A stretch of DNA of 32,252 bases. Origin: Rhodospirillales bacterium. Its GTDB lineage: Bacteria; Pseudomonadota; Alphaproteobacteria; Rhodospirillales; JANQFP01. A program made the translations under genes and the position numbers. Location: positions 1 to 32,252 of the forward strand of contig JANQFP010000204.1 of the NCBI GenBank assembly GCA_028277795.1, written 5' to 3'. The notes beneath the pieces are model-generated. The model saw only the letters and a program-made list of their open reading frames with translations, was not told the DNA's origin and did no database searches. Below are positions 17,700-24,888 of the stretch, one piece after another. Positions within the stretch are counted from its first letter, which is position 1. Each line of letters starts with the position of its first letter.

Positions 17700-18035
17700 A
17701 TGACAGGTGCGACGGGCCGTCGAGCACGGTCGATCAATGCCCAAGTGGGCCTCGCATTGCTGCTGGCACGGGAAACCAAGCAGATTACCCGCGAAGGCCT
17801 TGCCGACGCGCTCGGCGTCACCGCCGGCGACATCGAAGAGATGGAGGCGGGACGGCGGGAGCTGGAGGCCTACGAGCTGCTGGTCGCCGCGTCCGTTCTG
17901 GATCTGCCGGTGTCGTACTTCTTCGAGGGCATCGAGGCCCCGGACCCGGAGGATGCGCCCGACCAACCGCGTCTCACGCCGCGCACCGGCCCGGCGTGGA
18001 GCGCGGCCAACGACAACGCGCTCCGCTCAGTGTAG
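17700..18035 (+). CDS. XRE-family helix-turn-helix regulator
   Basis: The 111-residue product has an N-terminal helix-turn-helix domain (about residues 12-75). The pattern is VGLALLLARETKQITREGLA, DALGVTAGDIEEMEAGRREL and LLVAASVLDLPVSYFFEG, as in Cro/CI-like and SinR-like repressors. The rest is an acidic, Pro-rich tail ending NDNALRSV. AGGAGG (17690-17695) gives a strong ribosome site. An 18-bp palindrome lies 66 bases upstream. Its 3' end overlaps by 9 bases the convergent end of the small gene on the other strand. It may regulate the neighbouring quorum-sensing genes, but no binding site is known. Confidence 0.85.
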   Translation: MTGATGRRARSINAQVGLALLLARETKQITREGLADALGVTAGDIEEMEAGRRELEAYELLVAASVLDLPVSYFFEGIEAPDPEDAPDQPRLTPRTGPAWSAANDNALRSV

Positions 18036-18218
18036 ATCGTTCGGCTCCGGATCGGCCGACCGGCTGGCCAGCTCCGCCGCCGAACCGATGGCCAGGGCCA
18101 AGCGGTTGAGCCCGGCCCGGTAGGCTTCCTCGGTCAGGAATATCAGCGCCGACGTGATGGCCGCAGCCGCCTGTTGCGGAGTCTCGTCCTCGCCGGGCTC
18201 GATGACGATCGGAGTCAT
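18027..18218 (-). CDS. Small helical protein coupled to the miniature luxI
   Basis: The 63-residue product is predicted to be mostly helical: an acidic start (MTPIVIEPGEDETPQQ), then AAITSALIFLTEEAYRAGL and a second helix rich in Ala. Its ATG overlaps the stop codon of the miniature luxI gene in ATGA, so the two are translated together. It shares the helix pattern A-hydrophobic-hydrophobic-aromatic-L..EA...G with the 65-residue protein placed just after the complete luxI (20948-21145). I do not recognise a named family. Its end overlaps the convergent XRE gene by 9 bases. Confidence 0.6.
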   Translation of the reverse strand: MTPIVIEPGEDETPQQAAAAITSALIFLTEEAYRAGLNRLALAIGSAAELASRSADPEPNDLH

Positions 18219-18499
18219 GCCACTCTCTTGTCCGCACCCGCCGGGAGCGCCTCGGTGTCGTCGCCGGTCACGCTCGGGATCGGTCCGTCGATGCCGAACT
18301 TGCGGCGGACCTCTCCGAAGACGTCGCGCCACTCCAGGTAAACGGCGGCCGGCGTGTCGAACGGGTCGTACTCCATGCCGTCGGAGTGGGACACCTCGTA
18401 CCCCTGGCGCTCGACGAACACGCGGTACCGCATGCGGTATCGGGACTCGAGGACGCCGCCGAGCTTGTGAGCACTCGCCCAAGTAAAACCCTGGATCAT
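18215..18499 (-). CDS. Miniature LuxI-family protein lacking the central catalytic region
   Basis: The 94-residue product begins like an AHL synthase. Arg24 and Phe28 in RMRYRVFVERQGY, and Asp45 and Asp48 in GMEYDPFDTPA, fall at the canonical LuxI residue numbers; the usual Trp34 is Tyr. After residue 63 the expected RL-PT region is absent. The sequence continues RRKFGIDGPIPS, which resembles the C-terminal LREKFDVPAPII of the complete LuxI in this window. It therefore looks like a luxI that lost about 120 internal codons in frame. The catalytic Arg, Glu and Arg of the second half (canonical 70, 101 and 104) are gone, so it should not make AHL. It keeps a GAGGGA ribosome site, an open frame and ATGA coupling to the next gene. 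It may be a decaying remnant or a protein with a new role. Confidence 0.65.
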   Translation of the reverse strand: MIQGFTWASAHKLGGVLESRYRMRYRVFVERQGYEVSHSDGMEYDPFDTPAAVYLEWRDVFGEVRRKFGIDGPIPSVTGDDTEALPAGADKRVA

Positions 18500-18562
18500 C
18501 CGTCGTCCCTCGGCGTGCCTGAAGACACCATCAAAGAAACCGCAAAGACACGTTCAGATCAT

Positions 18563-18580
18563 CCCCCCAACTCTGGGGGG
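18563..18580 (-). promoter_or_regulatory. 18-bp palindrome 3 (lux-box-sized operator candidate)
   Basis: CCCCCCAACTCTGGGGGG lies 63 bases before the ATG of the miniature luxI on the minus strand. It shares its length and its C-run and G-run arms with the palindromes at 17517 and 17616. The rest of the 18500-18740 gap shows nothing else clear. Confidence 0.55.
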
Positions 18581-18740
18581 GTGTCCGAAATCCAACCCGT
18601 TGACGCCCCAGTTGTCGCCAGGGCACAAGGGGTTTCTAGATTTTCCAAGATGTTAGGGTGAGCGCGGGCGAGCGGCCGCGCTTCGGCCCCGCCGGGCGCA
18701 AACCCGGACCGAGGATGGCGGCCGTCGTGCCGGACGGGCG

Positions 18741-19466
18741 CTAAGGATCGATGAGACCGGCGCGCAGGGCGGTGACGATGGCGACCACGCGGTTGGTGGT
18801 GCCCAACTTGGCCATGGCCTGTTTGAGATGAAACTGGACCGTGTGATCGGAGATGGCGAGGATCTTGCCGATGCTCCAGGTGCTCTTGCCCCGTGCGCTC
18901 CACAGCAGGCACTCGCGCTCCCGCCCGGTGAGGCGCGGCGGCGCCGGCGACTCGCCCGTGGCCAGCGACGTGTAGGCGACCTGGAACTGCATGGCGAGCG
19001 TCTGAAAATGGCTCAGCAGATGATGGCCATCGGTGCCGCCCGCGGCGCTGGCCATCGACACCACGAACATTTCGCCGAAGGGCCCATGGATGGGCACGCT
19101 GAGGCCGTCGCGAAGGCCCGCCGCCTCGCTTTCACGGAACAAGGCGACCTGATTGCGCGTCAGATTGGTGCGTTCCTCGATCGCCTTCCAGAGGAAGGCG
19201 CGCCGACTCAAGGGGGTGAACAGGATCACCGGATCGATGGTCTGATACGCCTTCTCGAAGTAGTGTTTGATCCAGTCCTCGGGGTAATTGAGGATGACCG
19301 CAGGGGCCGGCCGGTCACGCCCGAACCGGTTCTGCGCGGCCGGCGACAGGGCGCCGAAGGCGACCTGGTCGTACCCGTACTCACGGACGGCCTCGACGAA
19401 GAGATCGAAGACCTCGTCCGGCGACCGGACGGCGTTGGATCTCTCGATGAAGTCAATGATCTGCAA
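18741..19466 (-). CDS. LuxR-family AHL-responsive transcription factor (first)
   Basis: The 241-residue product has an N-terminal AHL-binding domain and a C-terminal helix-turn-helix. Trp65, Tyr69, Asp78, Pro79 and Trp93 (in DWIKHYFEKAYQTIDPV and FLWKAI) match the signal-contacting positions of TraR with a constant offset. The DNA-binding domain has LTGRERECLLWSARGKST and ISDHTVQFHLKQAMAKLGT. It would bind lux-type boxes when AHL is present. The start appears to be a TTG: it is the only start codon in place, with GGGGA 8 bases upstream. It lies downstream of the aminotransferase gene and upstream of the miniature luxI, all on the minus strand. It is a candidate binder of the three 18-bp palindromes. 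Confidence 0.92.
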   Translation of the reverse strand: MQIIDFIERSNAVRSPDEVFDLFVEAVREYGYDQVAFGALSPAAQNRFGRDRPAPAVILNYPEDWIKHYFEKAYQTIDPVILFTPLSRRAFLWKAIEERTNLTRNQVALFRESEAAGLRDGLSVPIHGPFGEMFVVSMASAAGGTDGHHLLSHFQTLAMQFQVAYTSLATGESPAPPRLTGRERECLLWSARGKSTWSIGKILAISDHTVQFHLKQAMAKLGTTNRVVAIVTALRAGLIDP

Positions 19467-19568
19467 ACGACAAGTCCCCGTGTGAAGCCGTCTTTCTCCG
19501 CGTCCCGGCCCAATGATCCCTGCTTACGGCTTGTCCGGCTCAGGTGATCTGGACGGTGCGACCATCGA

Positions 19569-20921
19569 TCAGCCGAGGCCGTCGGCCCGGACCATGTGAA
19601 GTGCCGTCTCGAACACGTGCAGCAGTTGGTTCACATGCTCGTCGGTATGCGCCGCCGACAGATAGCACCTGTGCGTGGCGTGGATGAAAACGCCCATGTT
19701 GAGGCAATGCAGATAGAACGCGCCCTCGGCATCCTTGCCTTCGTACTCGAAGTCGCTCAGGACCTCGTTGCGGAAGAAGATCTGCCACATGGAGCCGCAA
19801 CTGACGATCCGGGCCGAGTACCCGTTTCGAGCGCTGAATCCGTTGAATCCCTCCGTCAGGCGGGCGGTCAGGCCATCGATGTGGTCATAGATCTCGCGAT
19901 GGGAATCGAGATGTCGGAGTGTTGACCGGCCCGCCGTGATGCTGAGGGGATTCCCTGAGAAGGTTCCACCGAAGAAGATCCCCTTCGGTGCCGTGAAGTC
20001 GCCGAAGGCGTCCATCAGGTCCTTTCGCCCCGCCACGACACCGATCGGCAGGCCGCCGCCGGCGGCCTTGCCGTAGGTGGTGATGTCGGCCGTCACCCCG
20101 TAGCGCTCCTGCGCGCCACCGAAGGCGAGACGAAATCCCGTGAGCACCTCGTCGAAGATGAGGATCAACCCCAGGTCGTCGCACAGCGCCCGAAGCTCGG
20201 CCAGGAAGCCGCCGACGTCCGCCTCGGGCAGCGACCCTTGGACGGGCTCGACCAGAACGGCCGCCAGTTCGTCCCGATGGGCGGCGATCGCCGCGAGCGC
20301 GGCAGGGTGCCGGTAGGGAAGCAGGATGACGTCCGACATGACCCCGTCCGTGATGCCGTACCCGAACGACATCGGCGTCGGGGTGTCCGCCGGCGAGCCG
20401 GGCGCGGGCCAGATCAGGACGCCGTCATGGGCGCCGTGGTAGCTGATGTCGAACTTGGCGATCTTGGACTTGCCGGTCAGCGCGCGCGCGGCCCTGATGG
20501 CGTAGAGCGTCGCTTCCGTGCCGGTGTTGCAGAAGACGACACGTTCGTTCCATGGGGCCGCGGATTGGATCAGGCGGGCGTAGGCGAGCTGCTCCTCGCC
20601 TCTCAGGCTGAGATGCCAGCCTTTGGCAAGCTGAGCGCGAAGCGCGTCCTCGACCGGCCGGGGTCGGTGGCCGAGGACGTGCACGCCGAACCCCATGCAC
20701 GTGTCGAGGTAGACGTTCCCGTCCAGGTCCTCGAAATACGCCCCCTCGTTCTGGCTGACGAAGATCGGAGGGGGGCACGTGCCCGAAGCCGCCATGGCCC
20801 CGTTGATCACTTCCGTGCGGTCCGACGCCATCCGCTGCGACCGCATCGTGCGGGCCGCAAGCTCCCGTTGGGCGTTTTCCAGATAGCCGACTTGAACGTC
20901 GCGAACAGCCGCTTGTGCCAT
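19569..20921 (-). CDS. Class III pyridoxal-phosphate aminotransferase (glutamate-1-semialdehyde aminomutase-like)
   Basis: The 450-residue product is a fold-type I PLP enzyme. It shows FCNTGTEATLYAIRAARA for phosphate binding, the Asp257 contact in LIFDEVLTGFR, and the Schiff-base Lys285 in TYGKAAGGGLPIGVVAG, with GGTFSGNPLS further on. This is closest to the glutamate-1-semialdehyde aminomutase/class III group. The family includes many secondary-metabolism enzymes, and heme synthesis is unlikely to be its job in this setting. It sits between a LuxR gene and the luxI module on the same strand, so it may be the enzymatic output of quorum sensing, adding an amino group to an unknown substrate. 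No other biosynthetic gene is next to it. Confidence 0.88.
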   Translation of the reverse strand: MAQAAVRDVQVGYLENAQRELAARTMRSQRMASDRTEVINGAMAASGTCPPPIFVSQNEGAYFEDLDGNVYLDTCMGFGVHVLGHRPRPVEDALRAQLAKGWHLSLRGEEQLAYARLIQSAAPWNERVVFCNTGTEATLYAIRAARALTGKSKIAKFDISYHGAHDGVLIWPAPGSPADTPTPMSFGYGITDGVMSDVILLPYRHPAALAAIAAHRDELAAVLVEPVQGSLPEADVGGFLAELRALCDDLGLILIFDEVLTGFRLAFGGAQERYGVTADITTYGKAAGGGLPIGVVAGRKDLMDAFGDFTAPKGIFFGGTFSGNPLSITAGRSTLRHLDSHREIYDHIDGLTARLTEGFNGFSARNGYSARIVSCGSMWQIFFRNEVLSDFEYEGKDAEGAFYLHCLNMGVFIHATHRCYLSAAHTDEHVNQLLHVFETALHMVRADGLG

Positions 20922-20947
20922 CCTTCTGTCCCCCTATGGTCTCTGTT

Positions 20948-21145
20948 TCAATTTCCGGCCTGATTGCTCGTCTTCTTGACCTGGCCGTCTTGCAAAAGAC
21001 CGCGAATGCTCAGTTCTTCGTCAATTGCCCGCTCGGCATCTTCGAGGGACGTCTTGACCAAACTGAACCCATTGCTCTGCGCTTCGCCGATCAAGTAGAC
21101 AATCGCGTGCCGAAAACTTGTGGTAACATTCAGGATTTTGTGCAT
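20948..21145 (-). CDS. Small helical protein downstream of luxI
   Basis: The 65-residue product starts 24 bases after the luxI stop codon and ends 26 bases before the aminotransferase start. Its centre, FRHAIVYLIGEAQSNGF, and the following acidic helix (LEDAERAIDEELSIRGLL) mirror the helix pattern of the small protein coupled to the miniature luxI. The ribosome site is weak. Its GC content is below that of the flanking genes. No named family is recognised. It may be co-expressed with luxI and modulate the LuxI/LuxR pair, but that is inference. Confidence 0.5.
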   Translation of the reverse strand: MHKILNVTTSFRHAIVYLIGEAQSNGFSLVKTSLEDAERAIDEELSIRGLLQDGQVKKTSNQAGN

Positions 21146-21169
21146 CGTCTTTCTGATTCGATCTCGAGT

Positions 21170-21811
21170 TCACGCCGCTTCTGGCAGGTTCCAAACGGCC
21201 AGCTGCCGGATGATCGGGGCGGGAACGTCGAACTTCTCCCGCAGGTTGGCGAGCATCGCCCCGTCGATGTCGTACCGCGCCACCAGGGCACGCGAGTCAC
21301 CGAGACGGTGGGTGGAGCCGCGCCAGATGGGTCTCCTGTCCCTGGCACGCTGGTGAAGCCGGGCCACGGCCGGGGTCTCCACGGACACGAGCTCGCGGAC
21401 GCCGTAAGTGACCGCGAACTCGGTGACCGCGACGAGCAGCGAGGCGGTGACGGAATCGATCCCGCTCGCGGCCCGCTGACGGTCGGGAGGCTGCACGACG
21501 AAGCGGCTGCACTCCCACACCGAGCTTGCATGGGGCGGCTCGGAGTCGTCGAAGAGCTCCCGGAATACGGTGGACGCCATGTAGGGCTTGGTGGTCGGCA
21601 GGAGGCGCCACGCCCCCACCACGGCGCCGGATGGATCACTGGCGATGAGGTAGGCCGTATCCGGGCCGTCGAACTCGTCCCATTCTTCGCCGTTCTCGCC
21701 CTGCACATCCCATCCCAGTTGCTCCTTGAACACCCTGTGACGAAGACGGTGCATTCCGGCCAAATGAGCCTGATGCAGATGCGCGTTTTGCGACGTGACA
21801 AGGTCAATCAT
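21170..21811 (-). CDS. Acyl-homoserine lactone synthase (LuxI family)
   Basis: LuxI enzymes make AHL signals from S-adenosylmethionine and acyl-ACP. The 213-residue product has the full set of conserved residues: Arg24, Phe28, Trp34, Asp45 and Asp48 in RLRHRVFKEQLGW and EEWDEFDGP, then Arg69 in GAWRLLPTTKPYM, and Glu100 and Arg103 in VWECSRFVV. The start at 21811 is chosen over an in-frame ATG 45 bases upstream because AGGGGAG precedes it and the N-terminus MIDLVTSQNAHL is typical. It is followed by a small helical protein and then the aminotransferase. The LuxR encoded upstream (22017-22736) is its likely partner. The acyl chain cannot be deduced. Confidence 0.93.
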   Translation of the reverse strand: MIDLVTSQNAHLHQAHLAGMHRLRHRVFKEQLGWDVQGENGEEWDEFDGPDTAYLIASDPSGAVVGAWRLLPTTKPYMASTVFRELFDDSEPPHASSVWECSRFVVQPPDRQRAASGIDSVTASLLVAVTEFAVTYGVRELVSVETPAVARLHQRARDRRPIWRGSTHRLGDSRALVARYDIDGAMLANLREKFDVPAPIIRQLAVWNLPEAA

Positions 21812-21920
21812 GTGCCGCTCCCCTTTCGTGAAGCCGCGGCAAATGAACCCCATCACGCGGGAAACGGCATTCCGCCAAAAGACGGAGTGGAGACTACCTA
21901 TGGAAGTGGAAGTGTCGGAT

Positions 21921-21952
21921 GCTTGCCCGCGAATCTTGTAATTGGGTCAAGC
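21921..21952. promoter_or_regulatory. Imperfect inverted repeat between luxR and luxI
   Basis: GCTTGCCC (21921-21928) and GGTCAAGC (21945-21952) are 7/8 complementary with 16 bases between them, about 110 bases before the luxI start. It is longer than a normal lux box. No lux box of the palindrome-1 type was found in this gap. Confidence 0.2.
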
Positions 21953-22016
21953 GGGCCGACGGAACCGGGAGAATCTGAGCAGGGCTTGGCGACAAAGACG
22001 CACGGCGACGCGCGCG

Positions 22017-22736
22017 TTAGGGCAGAATCAGGCGCGTCATAATGGCTTTGACGACGGCGTGGTGCTTCGAGTAGCTGCCCAGCTTGTTGGCCGCGCTCGC
22101 CAAGTGCTGTTTGACGGTGCGCTCCGAAATCGACAGGATCTGGCCGATCTCCCAGGCGGTCTTCCCTCTGCTGGTCAACACCAGACACTCACGTTCGCGG
22201 TAGGACAAATTCGGCTGCGGCACGTTGGCGGGACTTGCCGCGAGCTGGCTGTACTTCTCGTGGAAGTAGAGGCAGAACAGGTGGAGATTGTGCCTGTGTT
22301 CGGACCACGCGGCCTCGAAAGCCGGTTGGCTGGACGAAAAGACGGAAAACGAAGCAAGGCCCAGGCCGGGCTGGTGGATCGGCACCTCGGCGCCTTCCTT
22401 GATGCCGAAATCGCGCGCCTCGTTCATCACGATACGCTGGCGTGCATTGACCGGGTGGCTGGCGACGGCCTCACTCCACGTGAACGGTGTCGTCGACCGC
22501 AGCAGCCGTTCGACCACGGGGTCGATGTCGACGTAGTGATTGCGTTCGTATCGCGCCAGCCACTCGTCCGGCCACACGCCGACATAGTCGATCCCGCAAT
22601 CCTCGGGGCGGTAGTTGTGATAGGAGTATCCGTCGAAACCGAACCGACGGACCATCCGTTCGATCAGTGCGTGCATCTCGTCCGTCGAGCCCGCACCCTC
22701 GATCGCTGTCAGGATGTCGGAAAGCACGGTGCTCAA
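22017..22736 (-). CDS. LuxR-family AHL-responsive transcription factor (second)
   Basis: The 239-residue product carries the AHL-binding residues Trp59, Tyr63, Asp72, Pro73 and Trp87 (in DEWLARYERNHYVDIDPV and FTWSEA), matching TraR with a constant offset. A LuxR helix-turn-helix follows (LSYRERECLVLTSRGKTAWE, then ISERTVKQHLASAANKLG). It lies immediately upstream of luxI on the same strand, the usual arrangement for a cognate pair. The start is uncertain: TTG 22736 gives the longest product, and GTG 22727 is three codons in. Neither has a strong ribosome site. Confidence 0.92.
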   Translation of the reverse strand: MSTVLSDILTAIEGAGSTDEMHALIERMVRRFGFDGYSYHNYRPEDCGIDYVGVWPDEWLARYERNHYVDIDPVVERLLRSTTPFTWSEAVASHPVNARQRIVMNEARDFGIKEGAEVPIHQPGLGLASFSVFSSSQPAFEAAWSEHRHNLHLFCLYFHEKYSQLAASPANVPQPNLSYRERECLVLTSRGKTAWEIGQILSISERTVKQHLASAANKLGSYSKHHAVVKAIMTRLILP

Positions 22737-22989
22737 ACGAATAATCCGTGACCGTGGAACGGCAATCGGCAGGCGGCGTCGGTCGGTACGCGCAGGCCGG
22801 ACGCGTCACTACGCAACGTGACAGCGAGAAACTTATCAATCAAGTCGAGTACCTGCATGGCCGAAGCCCCCAAGCGGGTGGACGCCCGAGCATCCTCCCA
22901 CTCAAGCTTTATAGTCCATTTAGTCGTGATACGCTACGGTTTCCGCGCGCTTGGCGTGAGTCGGGCCGGCCGGCTGCCGACGGCACGGA
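22737..22989. other. Gap upstream of the second luxR, no feature recognised
   Basis: About 250 bases between the hydrolase stop codon and the luxR start. The stretch around 22905-22940 is AT-rich (TTTATAGTCCATTTAG) and is a likely place for the luxR promoter, but I cannot assign hexamers with confidence. Confidence 0.3.
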
Positions 22990-23838
22990 TCAGTCGAGCA
23001 GCCATTGGCGCACCGGGGCGATCTGGCTTTCGTCCATCAGCATGGGCGCGTGACCGATCCCCGGAAACTCCACCATCTTGGCAGACGGCTTGCGGGCCAG
23101 CATCTCGCCCGCCGTCTCGCGCAGGAGTACGTCGGAGTCGCCGCCCCGCAGGACCAGCACCGGGCACGGGACCAGATCCCACAGGGGCCACAGGTCGACC
23201 GCTTCGGAAAAGCCGTCCTTGAAGGGTTCGGCGATCTTGGGGTCGAAGTGGAGTTTCCAGGTGCCGCCCTCGATCTGGCGCGAGCCGAAACGCGCGATGT
23301 GGGCCCACTGCTCGTCCGTAAGGGGGCCGTACGGCGCGTTGACATCGCGGAAATAGGCCTCCAGCTCGTCCAGGGTGGCGAATTCCGGGTCCTGGCCGAC
23401 GAAGCCGGCAATGCGCTCCAGGGCCGGGGTGCCGATGTAGCCGCCGATGTCGACCAGCACCAGCTTGCCGATGGGACTCCCCGGCTGGCCGGCCAGCATC
23501 ATCCCCATGAGGCCGCCCAGGGAGGTGCCGATCCAGTCCACCCGCTCCACGTCGAGGCGGGCGATCAGGGCGGCCATGTCCTGGATGTAGGTGGTCGGCT
23601 GGTAGTCGTCGGCGACGGCCAGCCACTGGCTGTTGCCGCGGCCGGGCAGGTCGACGCAGATCACCCGGTAGTGGTCGGCCAGGGCGCGGGCCAGGAAATC
23701 GAAGTCGCGGCCGCGCCGGGTCAGGCCGTGGACGCAGATCACCACCCTGTCGTTGCCGGGATCCCCCCACTCGACGTAGGCGATGCGGTGGAACCCGTGC
23801 GGACCCAGGCCCTGGTAGCTCTTCTCCCTCATGGTCAT
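22990..23838 (-). CDS. Alpha/beta-fold hydrolase
   Basis: The 282-residue product shows the oxyanion region VVICVHGLTRRGRDFDFLA, a nucleophile elbow with Ser106 in DWIGTSLGGLMGMM, and the catalytic His near the end in FPGIGHAPMLMD. This is the usual triad of serine esterases and related enzymes. LPGRGNS and a helical cap region containing TLDELEAYFRDVNAPYGP are seen in many proteobacterial hydrolases of unknown substrate. The start at 23838 is supported by AGGAGGGGAG about 10 bases upstream; the reading frame stays open far upstream through a repeat, but that part is not coding. The substrate is unknown. Confidence 0.88.
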   Translation of the reverse strand: MTMREKSYQGLGPHGFHRIAYVEWGDPGNDRVVICVHGLTRRGRDFDFLARALADHYRVICVDLPGRGNSQWLAVADDYQPTTYIQDMAALIARLDVERVDWIGTSLGGLMGMMLAGQPGSPIGKLVLVDIGGYIGTPALERIAGFVGQDPEFATLDELEAYFRDVNAPYGPLTDEQWAHIARFGSRQIEGGTWKLHFDPKIAEPFKDGFSEAVDLWPLWDLVPCPVLVLRGGDSDVLLRETAGEMLARKPSAKMVEFPGIGHAPMLMDESQIAPVRQWLLD

Positions 23839-23951
23839 GGCGTCGGTCTCCCCTCCTGCCGCCCCGCCCGGCGCCGGGCAACGCACGGTAGCACGGCCGG
23901 CGGGGGACCGAAATCCCGGGTTCGTGTCCATCGGATGCGCCGGACGCACCC

Positions 23952-24083
23952 TCATACCGCCGCGCCGATGAAATGACCCTCCGGGCCATGTCATGCGAAG
24001 GCGGTGGCGCTCAAACGCCGCGCAGGCTTTCCGGCGCGCCATGACGGCGCTTCGCGAGTCGGTTGAGAAGCGCGCCGGTATCA
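23952..24083 (-). repeat. 132-bp repeat element, copy A
   Basis: One of three equal-length copies (others 24889-25020 and 28110-28241), with about ten differences from copy C by eye. The ends form an imperfect inverted repeat, TCATACCGCCGCGCC against TGATACCGGCGCGCT. Internally ATGAAATG and CATGTCAT flank a CCC/GGG stem, and GCGCC-ATGAC-GGCGC forms a second hairpin. The right end supplies the TGA stop codon of the MBL-fold gene. No transposase is encoded. Confidence 0.85.
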
Positions 24084-24758
24084 GGTCATGAACGAGCGGA
24101 TGAACCGGTTGATCTCCGAGCGCTCCCGGTAGATGCCGAAGTGGCCTTCGCACAGGATGTCGGCTTCGAGATCGATCAGCCGTTGCAGGGAACGCTGGTA
24201 GTCGGCGTGGTCCGACAGCAGGCTCGGATGCAGGGGGCCGTGAACGTCCTGGGCAAAGACCACGATCTGGCCGGCCGACTCCATGACATAGGCTACCGAG
24301 CCCGGGGAATGCCCGGGGATGTGCAGGGCCTCGATGGGTCGGCTGCCCAGGTGGACGGTTTCGGTGGCGCCGGCGAGGCGGCGGTCCACCGGGCAGGGCG
24401 GGAGCCGAGCGCCGTACCATGTGGCGGCCGTCACCTGGTCGTCGCCGCCCTCGATGTATCGGGCATCCAGCTCGTGGGCCACCACCTGGCAGCCCAGGCG
24501 CTCGCGCAGGTGGGCGGCACCGCCCGTGTGATCGAAATGGCAATGGGTGATGAGCAGGGTCTTGATGCGCTCGGCATCGACCCCGGCGGCGGCGACGTTG
24601 GCGAGCAGCCGGTCCGGCTGGCGGCCGCAGCCGGCGTCGATCAGGGCGGCGGTCTCGCCCACGGAGATCAGGTAGATGGCGGCGTCCTCGGCGGCGGTCA
24701 GGGCCGGGCCGCCAACCAGGAAGACCTCGTCGGTGATGGTGACGGCCTGTCCGTCCAT
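24081..24758 (-). CDS. Metallo-beta-lactamase-fold hydrolase
   Basis: The 225-residue product has the metal-binding motif THCHFDHTGGAAHL (His72, His74, Asp76, His77). Further ligands are in IPGHSPGSVAY, FAQDVHGPLHP and LCEGHFGIY, so a two-metal centre is expected. This is the glyoxalase II/general MBL group; thioester or ester hydrolysis is likely but the substrate is unknown. GGGAGG lies 6 bases before the ATG. Its stop codon is the first three bases of the terminal repeat of element copy A read on this strand, so the C-terminus may have been set by insertion of the element. Confidence 0.88.
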   Translation of the reverse strand: MDGQAVTITDEVFLVGGPALTAAEDAAIYLISVGETAALIDAGCGRQPDRLLANVAAAGVDAERIKTLLITHCHFDHTGGAAHLRERLGCQVVAHELDARYIEGGDDQVTAATWYGARLPPCPVDRRLAGATETVHLGSRPIEALHIPGHSPGSVAYVMESAGQIVVFAQDVHGPLHPSLLSDHADYQRSLQRLIDLEADILCEGHFGIYRERSEINRFIRSFMT

Positions 24759-24888
24759 GGAATCCTCCCGCCGGGCCGCGATGGCGTGAAAGACCTACAT
24801 CAGGAGAGCCCGGTCTGTCCAAGGCCGATCGTCATCGGAATGACACAGGCGGCGGTTCCATCCGATCGCGATCCGCTGTAGCGTCACC

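Noticed and set aside
21170..21856. luxI start at the ATG 45 bases upstream
   Set aside because: The ATG at 21811 has AGGGGAG in place and gives the canonical LuxI numbering of Arg24, Phe28, Trp34, Asp45 and Asp48.
23839..24822. Long upstream extension of the alpha/beta hydrolase frame through repeat copy A
   Set aside because: It runs through the repeat and across the MBL-fold gene in another frame; the ATG at 23838 has a good ribosome site and the family N-terminus.
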